Assembly (NCBI GenBank): GCA_030746535.1
Contig: JASLML010000007.1
Location: forward strand, 1-49,072
DNA length: 49,072 nucleotides
From: Fidelibacterota bacterium
GTDB lineage: Bacteria; Fidelibacterota; Marinisomatia; Marinisomatales; TCS55
Direction: 5' to 3'
Position 1 is the stretch's first letter, and each line of letters starts with the position of its first letter. Below the pieces are notes generated by a model. It saw nothing but the letters and a program-made list of their open reading frames with translations, was not told where the DNA came from and ran no database searches. Shown here in pieces: positions 1 through 8,396 of the stretch. The translations under genes and the position numbers were made by a program.

Positions 1-190
1 GGCAAAGGAGATAAATAAAAAGAGTGATAGTGTTCTAGTGTAATGTTTCATGGTATTTTCTCCCGAAAATAATATTTATTATTCAGTGGGTACTACTGGT
101 ACTGTATTAGCTATAAAGAATCTTCAAGTAGATTAAATGTACGTACCGCCAGTCCTAAATGTCTATAAACAAAATAGTCAGATCTTTGAG

Positions 191-1156
191 CTAATCTAAG
201 AGATGTGTTTCAATAAATTGGCGGGCAAACGAAAATGCTGCTGTTCTCGCTTCTGGATTGCCTCCTAGAGTCGGTCCGCGCCCTGCGCAGCATGCCAGCG
301 ATATCTTTTGCCTTATCGGCGTTATCATTGGAATATCTAGAAAGTTCATCAGGACTGCTCCATCCTTACGCATGGTAAAGCGGCAATCTCCTGTTGTATA
401 GCCGTTTTCGGCAATTTCCAGCTCTCCCTCACGGTCGAAACCGTGATGAGCGTTGGCATAGACAGTAATTCCTGCATCTACGCCAGCTGCCTGCATCTGC
501 ATAATTAGGTCTTCGCAGGGTTCGGCCGGCACCCAATTATCCAGTTCTCCGGCTAGAATATGTATGGGCGCTGTCGAAAAATCTATCAGCTCAAGATCAA
601 AGATGCAGGGCGGATAGAAGGATAAGTGCGCCTTGAAGCGTCCTTTTGGCTGAATGGCCTCAATAACCGGCATCCAGGCCGAAAATAGTGTAACGCCGCC
701 TCCCAGACTCCATCCCGTTATCGCGACCCTCTCTTCATCTATCCTAGGGTCTTTCACCAGAACATCCAGTGCTCTGTAGGCATCCAATATCATCGTTGCC
801 GTGGTCACCGATATCTGTTCGCCAACGGTGGAGCTAACGCTGCGGGCATCAAAACTCTGCAGCTCAAAGGTTGCAAAACCCATCTCGCGGTACATCGCAA
901 GATATTCAAGATGATGGTCGGCCCAATTCTTGCTGCCGGCAACGCCAACGACCAGCGGCAGATCGATACGATCGCGATCGTCCGGAAACCTGAGAATGCC
1001 GTAAGCCTGCTGCGATTCCTGATTATTTAGATCCGTAATGATGTGGTAAAGCGAAAAAGGATTGGCGCTGGTAAATGATATCCTTTCACCATTCTGTGCA
1101 ATGATCAGCGAACTGTACACCACTGCAGCGGCTAGAATCAAACCCCGTAATTTCAT
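191..1156 (-). CDS. Exported alpha/beta hydrolase (dienelactone-hydrolase-like)
   Basis: Predicted secreted serine hydrolase of the alpha/beta fold, probably acting on an ester or lactone in the periplasm. I chose the ATG at 1156 because it forms an ATGA overlap with the upstream stop and exposes a clean signal peptide (MKLRGLILAAAVVYSSLIIA). A longer frame upstream adds 17 polar residues that would bury it. On this start (321 aa) the nucleophile elbow GWSLGGG puts Ser at about residue 150. Asp in AGELDNW (about 206) and His in NAHHGF (about 237/238) complete a triad. True dienelactone hydrolases use Cys, so the substrate is open. It is the last gene of a six-gene operon that begins with a T9SS cargo and an intradiol dioxygenase, which suggests work on a ring-cleavage or lactone product. 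Fold certain; substrate inferred. Confidence 0.85.
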   Translation of the reverse strand: MKLRGLILAAAVVYSSLIIAQNGERISFTSANPFSLYHIITDLNNQESQQAYGILRFPDDRDRIDLPLVVGVAGSKNWADHHLEYLAMYREMGFATFELQSFDARSVSSTVGEQISVTTATMILDAYRALDVLVKDPRIDEERVAITGWSLGGGVTLFSAWMPVIEAIQPKGRFKAHLSFYPPCIFDLELIDFSTAPIHILAGELDNWVPAEPCEDLIMQMQAAGVDAGITVYANAHHGFDREGELEIAENGYTTGDCRFTMRKDGAVLMNFLDIPMITPIRQKISLACCAGRGPTLGGNPEARTAAFSFARQFIETHLLD

Positions 1157-1590
1157 CGGAAAAAGTAAATCTTTTCTCCCGAAAAGAGTTTCTTTTCGGG
1201 GTTCCAAGGGAAAAAGATGACCACCTTAAAATTCACCGCCTGATTGGTAGGAGCTTCTCCAAGCCATTCGCCAAGATGTGTGCCTGTTACATCGGCTTCT
1301 TCGCATACGCCCTGAGGGCCGATCACAATATCGGTCAGGTCGAAATGGATATCGGGGAAGGCAGACAATAATCCTGTATAGAATTCAACAGCACCGCTGT
1401 GCCCCTCCCATCGTTTATTTTCCTGCACCATTTCGTATACGCAGTCTTCGGTGAGGGTTGATATCAAGCCCTCAATATCGCGTGCATCCTCAGCCTGAGA
1501 ATGCTTGATGTACAGATCGCGGATTTGCTGATACTCTTGCGCATTCGGTTGGCGGCGGTATTTTTCCATCAATATTTCTTTATTGCTCAT
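1153..1590 (-). CDS. SnoaL/NTF2-like fold protein
   Basis: A 145-residue cytoplasmic protein with the cone-shaped NTF2/SnoaL fold. The N-terminal helix carries the pattern IRDLYIKHSQAEDARDIEGL, followed by LTEDCVYEM and a W-G-GAVEFY helix, the usual order in this family. Members are small isomerases, cyclases or dehydratases, or ligand-binding proteins, and sequence alone does not fix which. The start overlaps the cupin gene by 11 nt and the stop overlaps the hydrolase start by 4 nt, so expression is probably coupled. With the neighbouring cupin, VOC and dioxygenase genes it may handle a small organic intermediate. No signal peptide is visible. Confidence 0.8.
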   Translation of the reverse strand: MSNKEILMEKYRRQPNAQEYQQIRDLYIKHSQAEDARDIEGLISTLTEDCVYEMVQENKRWEGHSGAVEFYTGLLSAFPDIHFDLTDIVIGPQGVCEEADVTGTHLGEWLGEAPTNQAVNFKVVIFFPWNPEKKLFSGEKIYFFR

Positions 1591-2053
1591 TGTCTTTGCC
1601 CTCCCGTTTAGCCCTTAATTTCTGGTTAAGCTCGCGTACCTTTTCATTGCCCTCGTACCATGGTGGCAGTTCATCAAAAAACGGAATGCCGTCGTCAAAA
1701 AGCGCTCTGGAATTTTCCTTCCGCGGAAAACCTTCAGCCGGCATGCCGCCAACACAAATTCCAAAAATTGCTTCATGTTCGGACGCGCACAGTGCCCTGC
1801 TGTCTTCAGGCGGTATGCGGATCATATCACCGGCCTGTACATCAATCTGTTGATCATTGATCTGCATCATTCCAGACCCTTTAATAAAAATATACACTTC
1901 TTCCTGATGTTCATGCTTGTGCATGTAGGTGTACCCCTTGCCGGCAGGAAAATTGAAGACGCCGATGCCGACCCCTTTCAATTCCAGGTCGTTTCGCAGC
2001 AGAGTCAGCCAAGCCGGTGGATTATCAAGATCAATATGGTATTTGGTATGCAT
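1580..2053 (-). CDS. Single-domain cupin protein
   Basis: A 157-residue single cupin. Cupin motif 1 is clear: H45-x-H47, then E52 and G59 in the stretch HKHEHQEEVYIFIKGSG, so a divalent metal site is likely. Motif 2 (GDMIRIPPEDSRAL, residues 75-88) lacks the usual metal-binding His, so the site may have three protein ligands. Small cupins serve as dioxygenases, isomerases or sensors, and I cannot choose between them. Only 2 nt separate it from the VOC gene, and it overlaps the SnoaL-like gene by 11 nt. It is cytoplasmic, with no signal peptide. Confidence 0.85.
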   Translation of the reverse strand: MHTKYHIDLDNPPAWLTLLRNDLELKGVGIGVFNFPAGKGYTYMHKHEHQEEVYIFIKGSGMMQINDQQIDVQAGDMIRIPPEDSRALCASEHEAIFGICVGGMPAEGFPRKENSRALFDDGIPFFDELPPWYEGNEKVRELNQKLRAKREGKDNEQ

Positions 2054-2055
2054 GC

Positions 2056-2478
2056 TTATTTACTAAAGATATATGAATCATCTGCAAAAGATTTGAATTC
2101 AAGGGCGTTACCGCTGGGGTCAAGCAGGAACATTGTTCTCTGTTCCCCGTGTTGACCTTCGAACCGAATGCGGGGTTTTATCAGGAATTCTTTTCCGGAT
2201 TGCGTGATCCGCTCTGCCAATGATTCCCACTGCTGCGTTTCAAGGATAACGCCAAAGTGCCTAACGGGAACAGAATCTCCGTCAACGGGATTTTTTTGCG
2301 CCTCTTTGGCTTCTTCCGGTGAAAGATGTGCCACAACTTGATGGCCAAACAGGTTAAAATCTATCCAGAGCTCAGATTCTCGGCCCAGAGTGCATCCCAG
2401 TACATTCACATAGAATTCCCGCGCTTCTTCAAGATCGCGTACCGGGAATGCAACATGAAACGGGCGAACCTGGCTCAT
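2056..2478 (-). CDS. VOC (glyoxalase/extradiol dioxygenase) superfamily protein
   Basis: A 140-residue vicinal-oxygen-chelate protein with two beta-alpha-beta-beta-beta modules. Likely metal ligands are H8 (PFHVAFPV), H74 (VRHFGVIL) and E127 (GNALEFK), at the usual VOC positions. The core phrases RDLEEAREFYVNVLGC and FLLDPSGNALEFKSF are typical of this family. Reactions in the family include glyoxalase, epimerase, resistance by sequestration, and extradiol ring cleavage. Its placement directly after an intradiol dioxygenase makes a role with a ring-cleavage product or related metabolite plausible, but that is inference. The start overlaps the dioxygenase stop by 4 nt. Confidence 0.88.
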   Translation of the reverse strand: MSQVRPFHVAFPVRDLEEAREFYVNVLGCTLGRESELWIDFNLFGHQVVAHLSPEEAKEAQKNPVDGDSVPVRHFGVILETQQWESLAERITQSGKEFLIKPRIRFEGQHGEQRTMFLLDPSGNALEFKSFADDSYIFSK

Positions 2479-3437
2479 TTTACCAGAACAACTTTCTGAT
2501 AATCAGAAAAATGGGCCGTGTCAAAGCGAATCACATACATCCCTGATGGAACCGGATTGCCGAACTTATCATGTCCGTTCCATACAGCCATATGTTCACC
2601 AGCTTTTAGTAATCCTTCTGAAAGCGACTTCACTGGTTTACCCTTCAGATCAAACACTTCAATCACGGTATGTGTAGCAGTGCCGATATTAAATCGGATC
2701 TCGGTTACGGCGTTGAAAGGATTGGGAAATGCCGGAAAAAGCGCAAATCCATCCGGAAGCGGCTTCCAAGGATCATCGGTGCTAAGTATCGGCCTTGCAT
2801 CAAGCTGAATATCAAACGTTCCGGAATATCCTGTTTCCGTTTGTGTCAGCGGTATAATGCGTGCTTCCGCATCAGGATGCGATGCCCAGGAATCAGCTTC
2901 AATATTCGGATCACCTTCAAAATACACCTGCGTAATGAGTTCGTTGCCGTCTTCGGCGACCATCCGCATGTGAAAATGCTGAGGACGGCTTCCATAGAAT
3001 CCGGGGCGGATCGTTTCAAATGCATAACTACCGTTTTCGTCTGTCATCACTCGGCCGCGTAGATTGTAATCATCGTTGTCAGGGTTGCCGGTGGTGCAGG
3101 TTTCAAATATGCTGTAGCAGCCGTCGTTGTTTGCATGCCAAATATCCACGACCGTATTTGGAAGCGGAGTTTCACAGTCATCTCCGAATACCGTTCCGCT
3201 GAAAGCGAATCTATCTCCCGGCTCATCTGACGAAGCGATAACTGACCGGAACGGAGCATCTTCCGCGTAAAACGGCCCTTCGATATCATCCGTTGTTAAT
3301 TCGCATTCTCTAGCAAATGTTTTGTACGGAAATAGGAATCCGCCTGCCGCCAGTGCCATGCCGGACTTCAGGAAATTTCTTCGGGATACGGTTATGGCTT
3401 TGGAGTGAGAATAATCAGTCGGCGGCTTGAGCATCAC
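2475..3437 (-). CDS. Intradiol ring-cleavage dioxygenase with Tat signal and T9SS sorting domain
   Basis: A 320-residue exported non-haem Fe(III) dioxygenase related to protocatechuate 3,4-dioxygenase. A twin-arginine signal is present (SRRNFLKSGMALAAGG, residues 18-33), as expected for a cofactor-loaded enzyme. The catalytic domain spans about 45-215. Aligning by eye with protocatechuate 3,4-dioxygenase gives Y108 (NDGCYS), Y148 (RPGFY), H154 and H156 (RPQHFH) as iron ligands and R151 as the conserved Arg. The Tyr-Tyr spacing is 40, close to the 39 in that enzyme. Residues 235-320 (FPNPFN to KVVLVK) form a type A T9SS C-terminal sorting domain. The mature enzyme should therefore be secreted or surface-bound. 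The natural substrate could be a catechol-type aromatic. Both ends overlap neighbouring genes by 4 nt. Confidence 0.88.
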   Translation of the reverse strand: MMLKPPTDYSHSKAITVSRRNFLKSGMALAAGGFLFPYKTFARECELTTDDIEGPFYAEDAPFRSVIASSDEPGDRFAFSGTVFGDDCETPLPNTVVDIWHANNDGCYSIFETCTTGNPDNDDYNLRGRVMTDENGSYAFETIRPGFYGSRPQHFHMRMVAEDGNELITQVYFEGDPNIEADSWASHPDAEARIIPLTQTETGYSGTFDIQLDARPILSTDDPWKPLPDGFALFPAFPNPFNAVTEIRFNIGTATHTVIEVFDLKGKPVKSLSEGLLKAGEHMAVWNGHDKFGNPVPSGMYVIRFDTAHFSDYQKVVLVK

Positions 3438-6079
3438 CGTAAAAGGATCATTTTATTTGTTTGGCTGAAGGTCGGTGTTTCAATGCGGAAAAAATATATC
3501 CCAGCGCTTGCCGGCAGTCCGTTTTCATCCTCGCCCTGCCAGCGCATGATGTGGCGGCCAGCATTTTCTGTGCCGGATTTCAAAGTCAGCACAAGCCTTC
3601 CATGCAAATCATGGATCGTAATTCTTACCTCCGTTTTTTCAGGAAGAGTGTATGCAAACTCGGTAGCAGGATTGAATGGATTGGGATAATTCTGGGAAAG
3701 ATTATACCCGTCCGGCAATATTTGAACATGATCTGTGGCTACATTTTGGTCTGCCGCAAACCGGACAATGAACAAACCTTCCTCAATACTCGAAATGGGA
3801 ATATTTCTGCTTTCAAAAAACGGGTAATTACTCCAGGTGCCGGAAAAATGCGGTTCATCATCTCCAGGATAAGTATCCAAATATCCGATCTGTACAGGAT
3901 TCAAGATATCAGCAATATCCAAAATCCTGATTCCGCTTGTGTAGTTGCTCTGATATACCGTATCGCCAACGATATAATTGTTATGGTCAATGGCTGTTGT
4001 CGGAGAATAGAAATTGGTTGCCACAACAGGATTATCTAAATCAAGCAAATCCCAGATGATGGTGCGCGTATAGGTTGTGTTGCCTTCCATTTCATCCAAT
4101 TCATCGTTTTGAATGAAATATCTGTGGTCCTCGGTTAACCAACCCTGGTGCGTATAGAACGAATTGTAGTGTCCTTCCCCTATATCAATAATATTGTTTT
4201 TATTGTTCACGTTAATAATGCTTAAAGCATCTTCATTGCAGCCAAGGCATATTTCATCGCCAACGTACTGTGTATCCGGCCCGTTGTAGGTAACACACTG
4301 TACATCATGCGTATAGCCATCGTGCCATTCGCCGTTAACATTTATCTGGTCCGAATAGCAGTTAACATACTGCGGATCGGTTGGATTTTGAATATTTACG
4401 ATCAAATAGCCTTCGCAGGGCTGATCAGCGCCGACCACATAGGCGTAGCCTGTTTCTTCATGAATAAAAATATTATGAGCGCTGCCAAAAGAAGATAAAT
4501 GCGCTGTTTCATCAAAAGTAGCGGGTATATTGGAAACTGTCCTCAGCTGCGTGAGATCAAAAACCTGCAGCCCGTGACTGCTTGCATTATCTGCAACTAC
4601 AAATACATGATCCTGATACACTTTAAGATCCCGCCAAGTACTGGCCGTAGTATGTGTAGGAAGTTTGCCAACATAAACAGGATTCACCGGATCGCTCATA
4701 TCTACGAATGATGTACCGTCAGTAAGGCCGACCAAGGCCCATTCCTTTCCCGTAACAGGATCTGTCCATCCCCAGATGTCATTCAGTTCCGTACCAACTC
4801 CGCCGCCGATATCTGCAGGAATCAAAAAGGAAAGCAGCTTAACATTATCGCACGGAAAAGGGCCAGCGCGCCCGTCTATGCATTCCTTTTCTTCTCCGGT
4901 AATTGAAGCAACCCTGCTTTCGGCAATCAATTTTTGAGTCTGATTCCAGGATTCTCCTGACTCATCAAATACATAGGCAGATTCATCGTAATATGCGCCA
5001 ACCAGCGCCCTCGAACCATCCAGGGCTACTTGCCTTCCAAATCGATGCGATCCTTCTGTATCAGAGCCGGTTATAACTGCAGTCTGCGACCATGTATTTC
5101 CAGATCTGGTTTCAAGATAAACCGAAGTTCCATTATATTTTCCAATCAGGGCTCGATTATCGTCCATCCATATCGATACGCCAAAGAATTCACTGGATTC
5201 TTCATCGCTTGCTGAAATTACATCTGTCTGTATAGCACCATTTTCAGTATATGCATATGAAATGACCCTTCCTCTGCCTCCATTGGCGGTAACCATGCCG
5301 ACTAGTGCATATCCGTCTTCCAGGGCAACTGCATAACCAAACCTACCCGATCCGGAGGATGGGCTCAATGCATCAATTTCTGCCCACTGGTACATGTTGC
5401 CAGAACTGGACGCTTCGCGTTTAAACAGAAAAGCAGATTCACCGTAATTCGTGCCAACCAGCACATAATTCCCATAAGCTGCAACCGACTTGCCGAATTC
5501 ATCAGCTGGTGATACCGTGCTTCCTGAAAGGGTTGCTGTCAAAGTCCACAAAGCTGTGGATGCATCTACTTCGTACACATAGGCTCTTCCTTCGCTAGCG
5601 ACATCCCTTCTTGCAGTAAACACCGCAAAATCCTCGGTCAGAGCAATTCTGTATCCGAAATCGGAAGAAACCTGACTGGCCATCGTGATTTTCTGGTCTT
5701 CAGTCCAGGTATTTGTAGATGGGTCACGCGTAAATACATATACTGCTTCTGCATTATCGTATTTTCCGACCATCAGCGTATTGCCCTTTAAGGCAATAGA
5801 TTTACCAAAGCCGTCTCCGGCAAGATTATCGGAAGCCATTAACAGCGTATCCATATCCCATTCGTTGGTTGTTGCATCCAATTGGTATATATACACCGCA
5901 CCGGGTACGATCCCGCCATTGGTTTCGCCGACGGCAATAATTGAACCGTCCATCGCCAAAGCCGAAGAAAAACCCTGTCCAAGGATATTATGCCAGCGTC
6001 CTTTCGGATCTTCGGGATGCGATAATCCGCAGGATATCATAAGTGTAATCAGTAGTGTTGTCTGTAGATGTTTGTTCAT
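3434..6079 (-). CDS. FG-GAP / choice-of-anchor-B surface protein with T9SS sorting domain
   Basis: A large 881-residue surface protein heading the left operon. The N-terminal 390 or so residues hold tandem FG-GAP-like propeller repeats, with the recurring phrase FGKSVA/FGYAVALEDGYALVG. The middle (about 405-780) matches the choice-of-anchor-B family: a Cys-containing GRAGPFPC motif followed by LVIVD-type blades such as LQVFDLTQL and LIVNIQNPTDPQYV. Residues 790-881 (NYPNPFNPATEF to KMILLR) are a T9SS type A sorting domain. The signal peptide ends at MISCG, which could be a weak lipobox. The role is unknown. Propellers of this kind usually bind partners or sugars rather than catalyse. Its 4-nt overlap with the dioxygenase links expression of two co-secreted proteins. 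Confidence 0.85.
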   Translation of the reverse strand: MNKHLQTTLLITLMISCGLSHPEDPKGRWHNILGQGFSSALAMDGSIIAVGETNGGIVPGAVYIYQLDATTNEWDMDTLLMASDNLAGDGFGKSIALKGNTLMVGKYDNAEAVYVFTRDPSTNTWTEDQKITMASQVSSDFGYRIALTEDFAVFTARRDVASEGRAYVYEVDASTALWTLTATLSGSTVSPADEFGKSVAAYGNYVLVGTNYGESAFLFKREASSSGNMYQWAEIDALSPSSGSGRFGYAVALEDGYALVGMVTANGGRGRVISYAYTENGAIQTDVISASDEESSEFFGVSIWMDDNRALIGKYNGTSVYLETRSGNTWSQTAVITGSDTEGSHRFGRQVALDGSRALVGAYYDESAYVFDESGESWNQTQKLIAESRVASITGEEKECIDGRAGPFPCDNVKLLSFLIPADIGGGVGTELNDIWGWTDPVTGKEWALVGLTDGTSFVDMSDPVNPVYVGKLPTHTTASTWRDLKVYQDHVFVVADNASSHGLQVFDLTQLRTVSNIPATFDETAHLSSFGSAHNIFIHEETGYAYVVGADQPCEGYLIVNIQNPTDPQYVNCYSDQINVNGEWHDGYTHDVQCVTYNGPDTQYVGDEICLGCNEDALSIINVNNKNNIIDIGEGHYNSFYTHQGWLTEDHRYFIQNDELDEMEGNTTYTRTIIWDLLDLDNPVVATNFYSPTTAIDHNNYIVGDTVYQSNYTSGIRILDIADILNPVQIGYLDTYPGDDEPHFSGTWSNYPFFESRNIPISSIEEGLFIVRFAADQNVATDHVQILPDGYNLSQNYPNPFNPATEFAYTLPEKTEVRITIHDLHGRLVLTLKSGTENAGRHIMRWQGEDENGLPASAGIYFFRIETPTFSQTNKMILLR

Positions 6080-6140
6080 AATTCGAATGTAAGTGTTTTT
6101 CTTTTATAAATAGTATGCGTGAGGTCACAAGATATATTGT

Positions 6141-6229
<89 letters not shown>

Positions 6230-6273
6230 AAATACTATATCTCTCAAATTAGTGGCGGAAATTACCTTTCTTC

Positions 6274-7368
6274 TTACGCGCGGACAAATTGTTTCCCGCT
6301 GAGCTGAACGGCCGCACCTTTTAGTTCCAAACTGAGTAAAATTGATAAGGTTTCTGTTCCCGTTTTTCCAGATTCTTTTGCAATTACATCAATATGCAAA
6401 GGTTTATGGCTTAATATGTCATATAATGAGCGTTCATCATTTTTCAGATTCAAATTCATCTTTTCCTGTCTGTGCTTCCGCGGCTGAAACAATCTGCTAT
6501 GGATATGTTCTAAAATACGCTTTGCAGATTCCGCCGGTATTGCACCGTTTCGAATTAGCCGTAAACAGCCTGCGCTTGTTTTATCCGTAATTCTGGCAGG
6601 AACTGCGAACACTTCCCTTCCCTGATCTACCGCATTCAGTGCTGTTAGAATGGCGCCGCTTTTGTTTCCTGCTTCCACCACAAGAGTTCCGTGGCTCAAT
6701 CCGCTTATAATTCTATTTCGCTGTGGGAAGTTTCCTGCATCCGGCTTTGTTCCTAAAGGAAACTCAGAAATCACGGTTCCGTTCTCAAGGATAGCTTTGT
6801 ACAAAGATTTATTTTCCGGCGGATAAATAACATCCACACCGCTTCCGAGTACGGCAATTGTTTTTCCTCCACATTGAATAGCGGATTTATGAGCAATGCT
6901 GTCAATGCCTCGTGCCAATCCGCTAACAATTGTCATTCCTACTCCGCATAAATCTTCGGATAAATGTCTTGCTGCGCTTTTCCCGTATGCTGATGCTTTC
7001 CTTGTTCCGACTACCGAAACGCAATCGCTTTTCAGCTTCAGCTGTTTCCCTTTACAGTAAAGTAACACAGGAGGGTCATAAATCTTTTTCAGAAGAATTG
7101 GATAATTCTCATCCCAGAATGAAACAATATTTACATCCAGTTTTTCAGCCTTGGCGGCAATCTGTTCCGCATGGTCAAAATGTGAATAATTTTTTACGGT
7201 TCGAGCAGACTTAATATCAATCCCTTCCGCACTGCAAAGAGTTTTAACGGATAAATCAAAAATAGATTCTGCATTCGGAAAAGTTGTGACAAGGCTTCTG
7301 ACACGATGCGGTCCGAGACCTTTTACATTCAATAGGTTGATGACTGCGGAAAGAAACTCAGTCTTCAT
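6274..7368 (-). CDS. dprA: DNA-processing protein DprA
   Basis: DprA binds incoming single-stranded DNA and loads RecA during natural transformation. The 364-residue protein has an N-terminal helix-hairpin-helix/SAM-like part (LLNVKGLGPHRVRSL). The Rossmann-like domain follows with SVVGTRKASAYG, SGLARGIDSIAH, GSGVDVIYPPEN and EFPLGTKPDAGNFPQRNRI. A C-terminal winged-helix-like segment runs from about 300 to 364. Length and order are normal for the family. It overlaps obgE by 11 nt. A ComEA-like gene lies 6 kb away on the same strand, so DNA uptake competence is plausible, although no ComEC is in the window. Confidence 0.96.
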   Translation of the reverse strand: MKTEFLSAVINLLNVKGLGPHRVRSLVTTFPNAESIFDLSVKTLCSAEGIDIKSARTVKNYSHFDHAEQIAAKAEKLDVNIVSFWDENYPILLKKIYDPPVLLYCKGKQLKLKSDCVSVVGTRKASAYGKSAARHLSEDLCGVGMTIVSGLARGIDSIAHKSAIQCGGKTIAVLGSGVDVIYPPENKSLYKAILENGTVISEFPLGTKPDAGNFPQRNRIISGLSHGTLVVEAGNKSGAILTALNAVDQGREVFAVPARITDKTSAGCLRLIRNGAIPAESAKRILEHIHSRLFQPRKHRQEKMNLNLKNDERSLYDILSHKPLHIDVIAKESGKTGTETLSILLSLELKGAAVQLSGKQFVRA

Positions 7369-8335
7369 TTAACTCTTTTGCGATGACATCCACAAGATCA
7401 TCCAAACCGGAACGGGTCACCGATGAAATATCTAAAGTATTATCCTTTACTGATTTCCATGCGTCAGAAAAATCTTCACTTCCTGAAAGATCCATTTTAG
7501 TACGTACAATTATTGAGAATTTTTCTAATAAAACAGGATTGAACTGTCTTAATTCTTCCTTCAGCTTTTTCAAAGATGCTTGCGGATTACCATCTGTGCA
7601 TTCAATAAGAATCAGCAGAACACGCGTTCTTTCCACATGTTTTAAGAATTTATGACCAAGGCCTTTCCCCTCTGCCGCACCTTCGATCAGTCCCGGGATG
7701 TCCGCCACAACAAAAGATTGATATTCACCGTATTTCACAATCCCAAGATTTGGTTCAAGAGTTGTAAATGGGTAATCTGCAATCTTCGGTTTTGCAGTCG
7801 TTAGCGCTGCCAATAGTGTTGATTTGCCTGCATTCGGAAATCCAACCAGTCCGACATCTCCGAGAATTTTCAATTCGATTTCGAAAGTGAATTCTTCTCC
7901 ATTTTGTCCATCCTGAGCAAATCTTGGCGTTTGTTGCGTGGATGACTTAAAGTGAACATTACCTTTGCCTCCTTTACCACCTTTGCACGCCGTGTAGATG
8001 TCTCCTTCCTGAGTTAAATCAGCAAGAACCGAATCGGATTTTTCCTTTTTGATGACGGTTCCCGGAGGTACCGGAATCAGAATATTTTTCCCGTCCGCAC
8101 CGGATTTCTTTGACGATAGTCCCGGTTCACCGTTGTCGGCTATATAGGACTGTTTATACCTGATATCCTGAAGCGTGTGAAGCTGGTCATCCACAGTAAA
8201 TACCACATCACCGCCTTTGCCTCCATCACCTCCGTCAGGGCCGCCTTTCGGCACAAATTTTTCCCTCCGGAATGATACGCATCCGTTACCGCCGTTTCCC
8301 GAACGGCAAAGTATTTTTGCATAATCAATAAACAT
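7358..8335 (-). CDS. obgE: GTPase ObgE/CgtA
   Basis: Essential ribosome-associated GTPase involved in 50S assembly and stress signalling. The glycine-rich Obg domain spans residues 1-158 (for example SFRREKFVPKGGPDGGDGGKGG). The G domain follows with G1 GFPNAGKS (165-172), switch I YPFTTLEPN and G3 DIPG (212-215). The usual NKxD of G4 is TKMD here (279-282). At 325 residues it lacks the C-terminal OCT extension of some homologues. An intrinsic terminator sits between icd and this gene, so obgE-dprA probably has its own promoter in the 61-nt gap. The stop overlaps dprA. Confidence 0.97.
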   Translation of the reverse strand: MFIDYAKILCRSGNGGNGCVSFRREKFVPKGGPDGGDGGKGGDVVFTVDDQLHTLQDIRYKQSYIADNGEPGLSSKKSGADGKNILIPVPPGTVIKKEKSDSVLADLTQEGDIYTACKGGKGGKGNVHFKSSTQQTPRFAQDGQNGEEFTFEIELKILGDVGLVGFPNAGKSTLLAALTTAKPKIADYPFTTLEPNLGIVKYGEYQSFVVADIPGLIEGAAEGKGLGHKFLKHVERTRVLLILIECTDGNPQASLKKLKEELRQFNPVLLEKFSIIVRTKMDLSGSEDFSDAWKSVKDNTLDISSVTRSGLDDLVDVIAKELNED

Positions 8336-8352
8336 GTTTTAAGACGAAAAAT

Positions 8353-8381
8353 AAAAAGGTTCTGGAAAACCGCACCTTTTT
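8353..8381 (-). terminator. Intrinsic terminator after icd
   Basis: On the minus strand, AAAAAGGT pairs with ACCTTTTT around a loop containing a short GG/CC inner stem with two internal mismatches. It is followed by ATTTTT. It lies between the icd stop and the obgE start and probably ends the icd transcript. The A/T-rich stem makes it close to symmetrical. Confidence 0.6.
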
Positions 8382-8396
8382 ATGAATTAGGAATGG

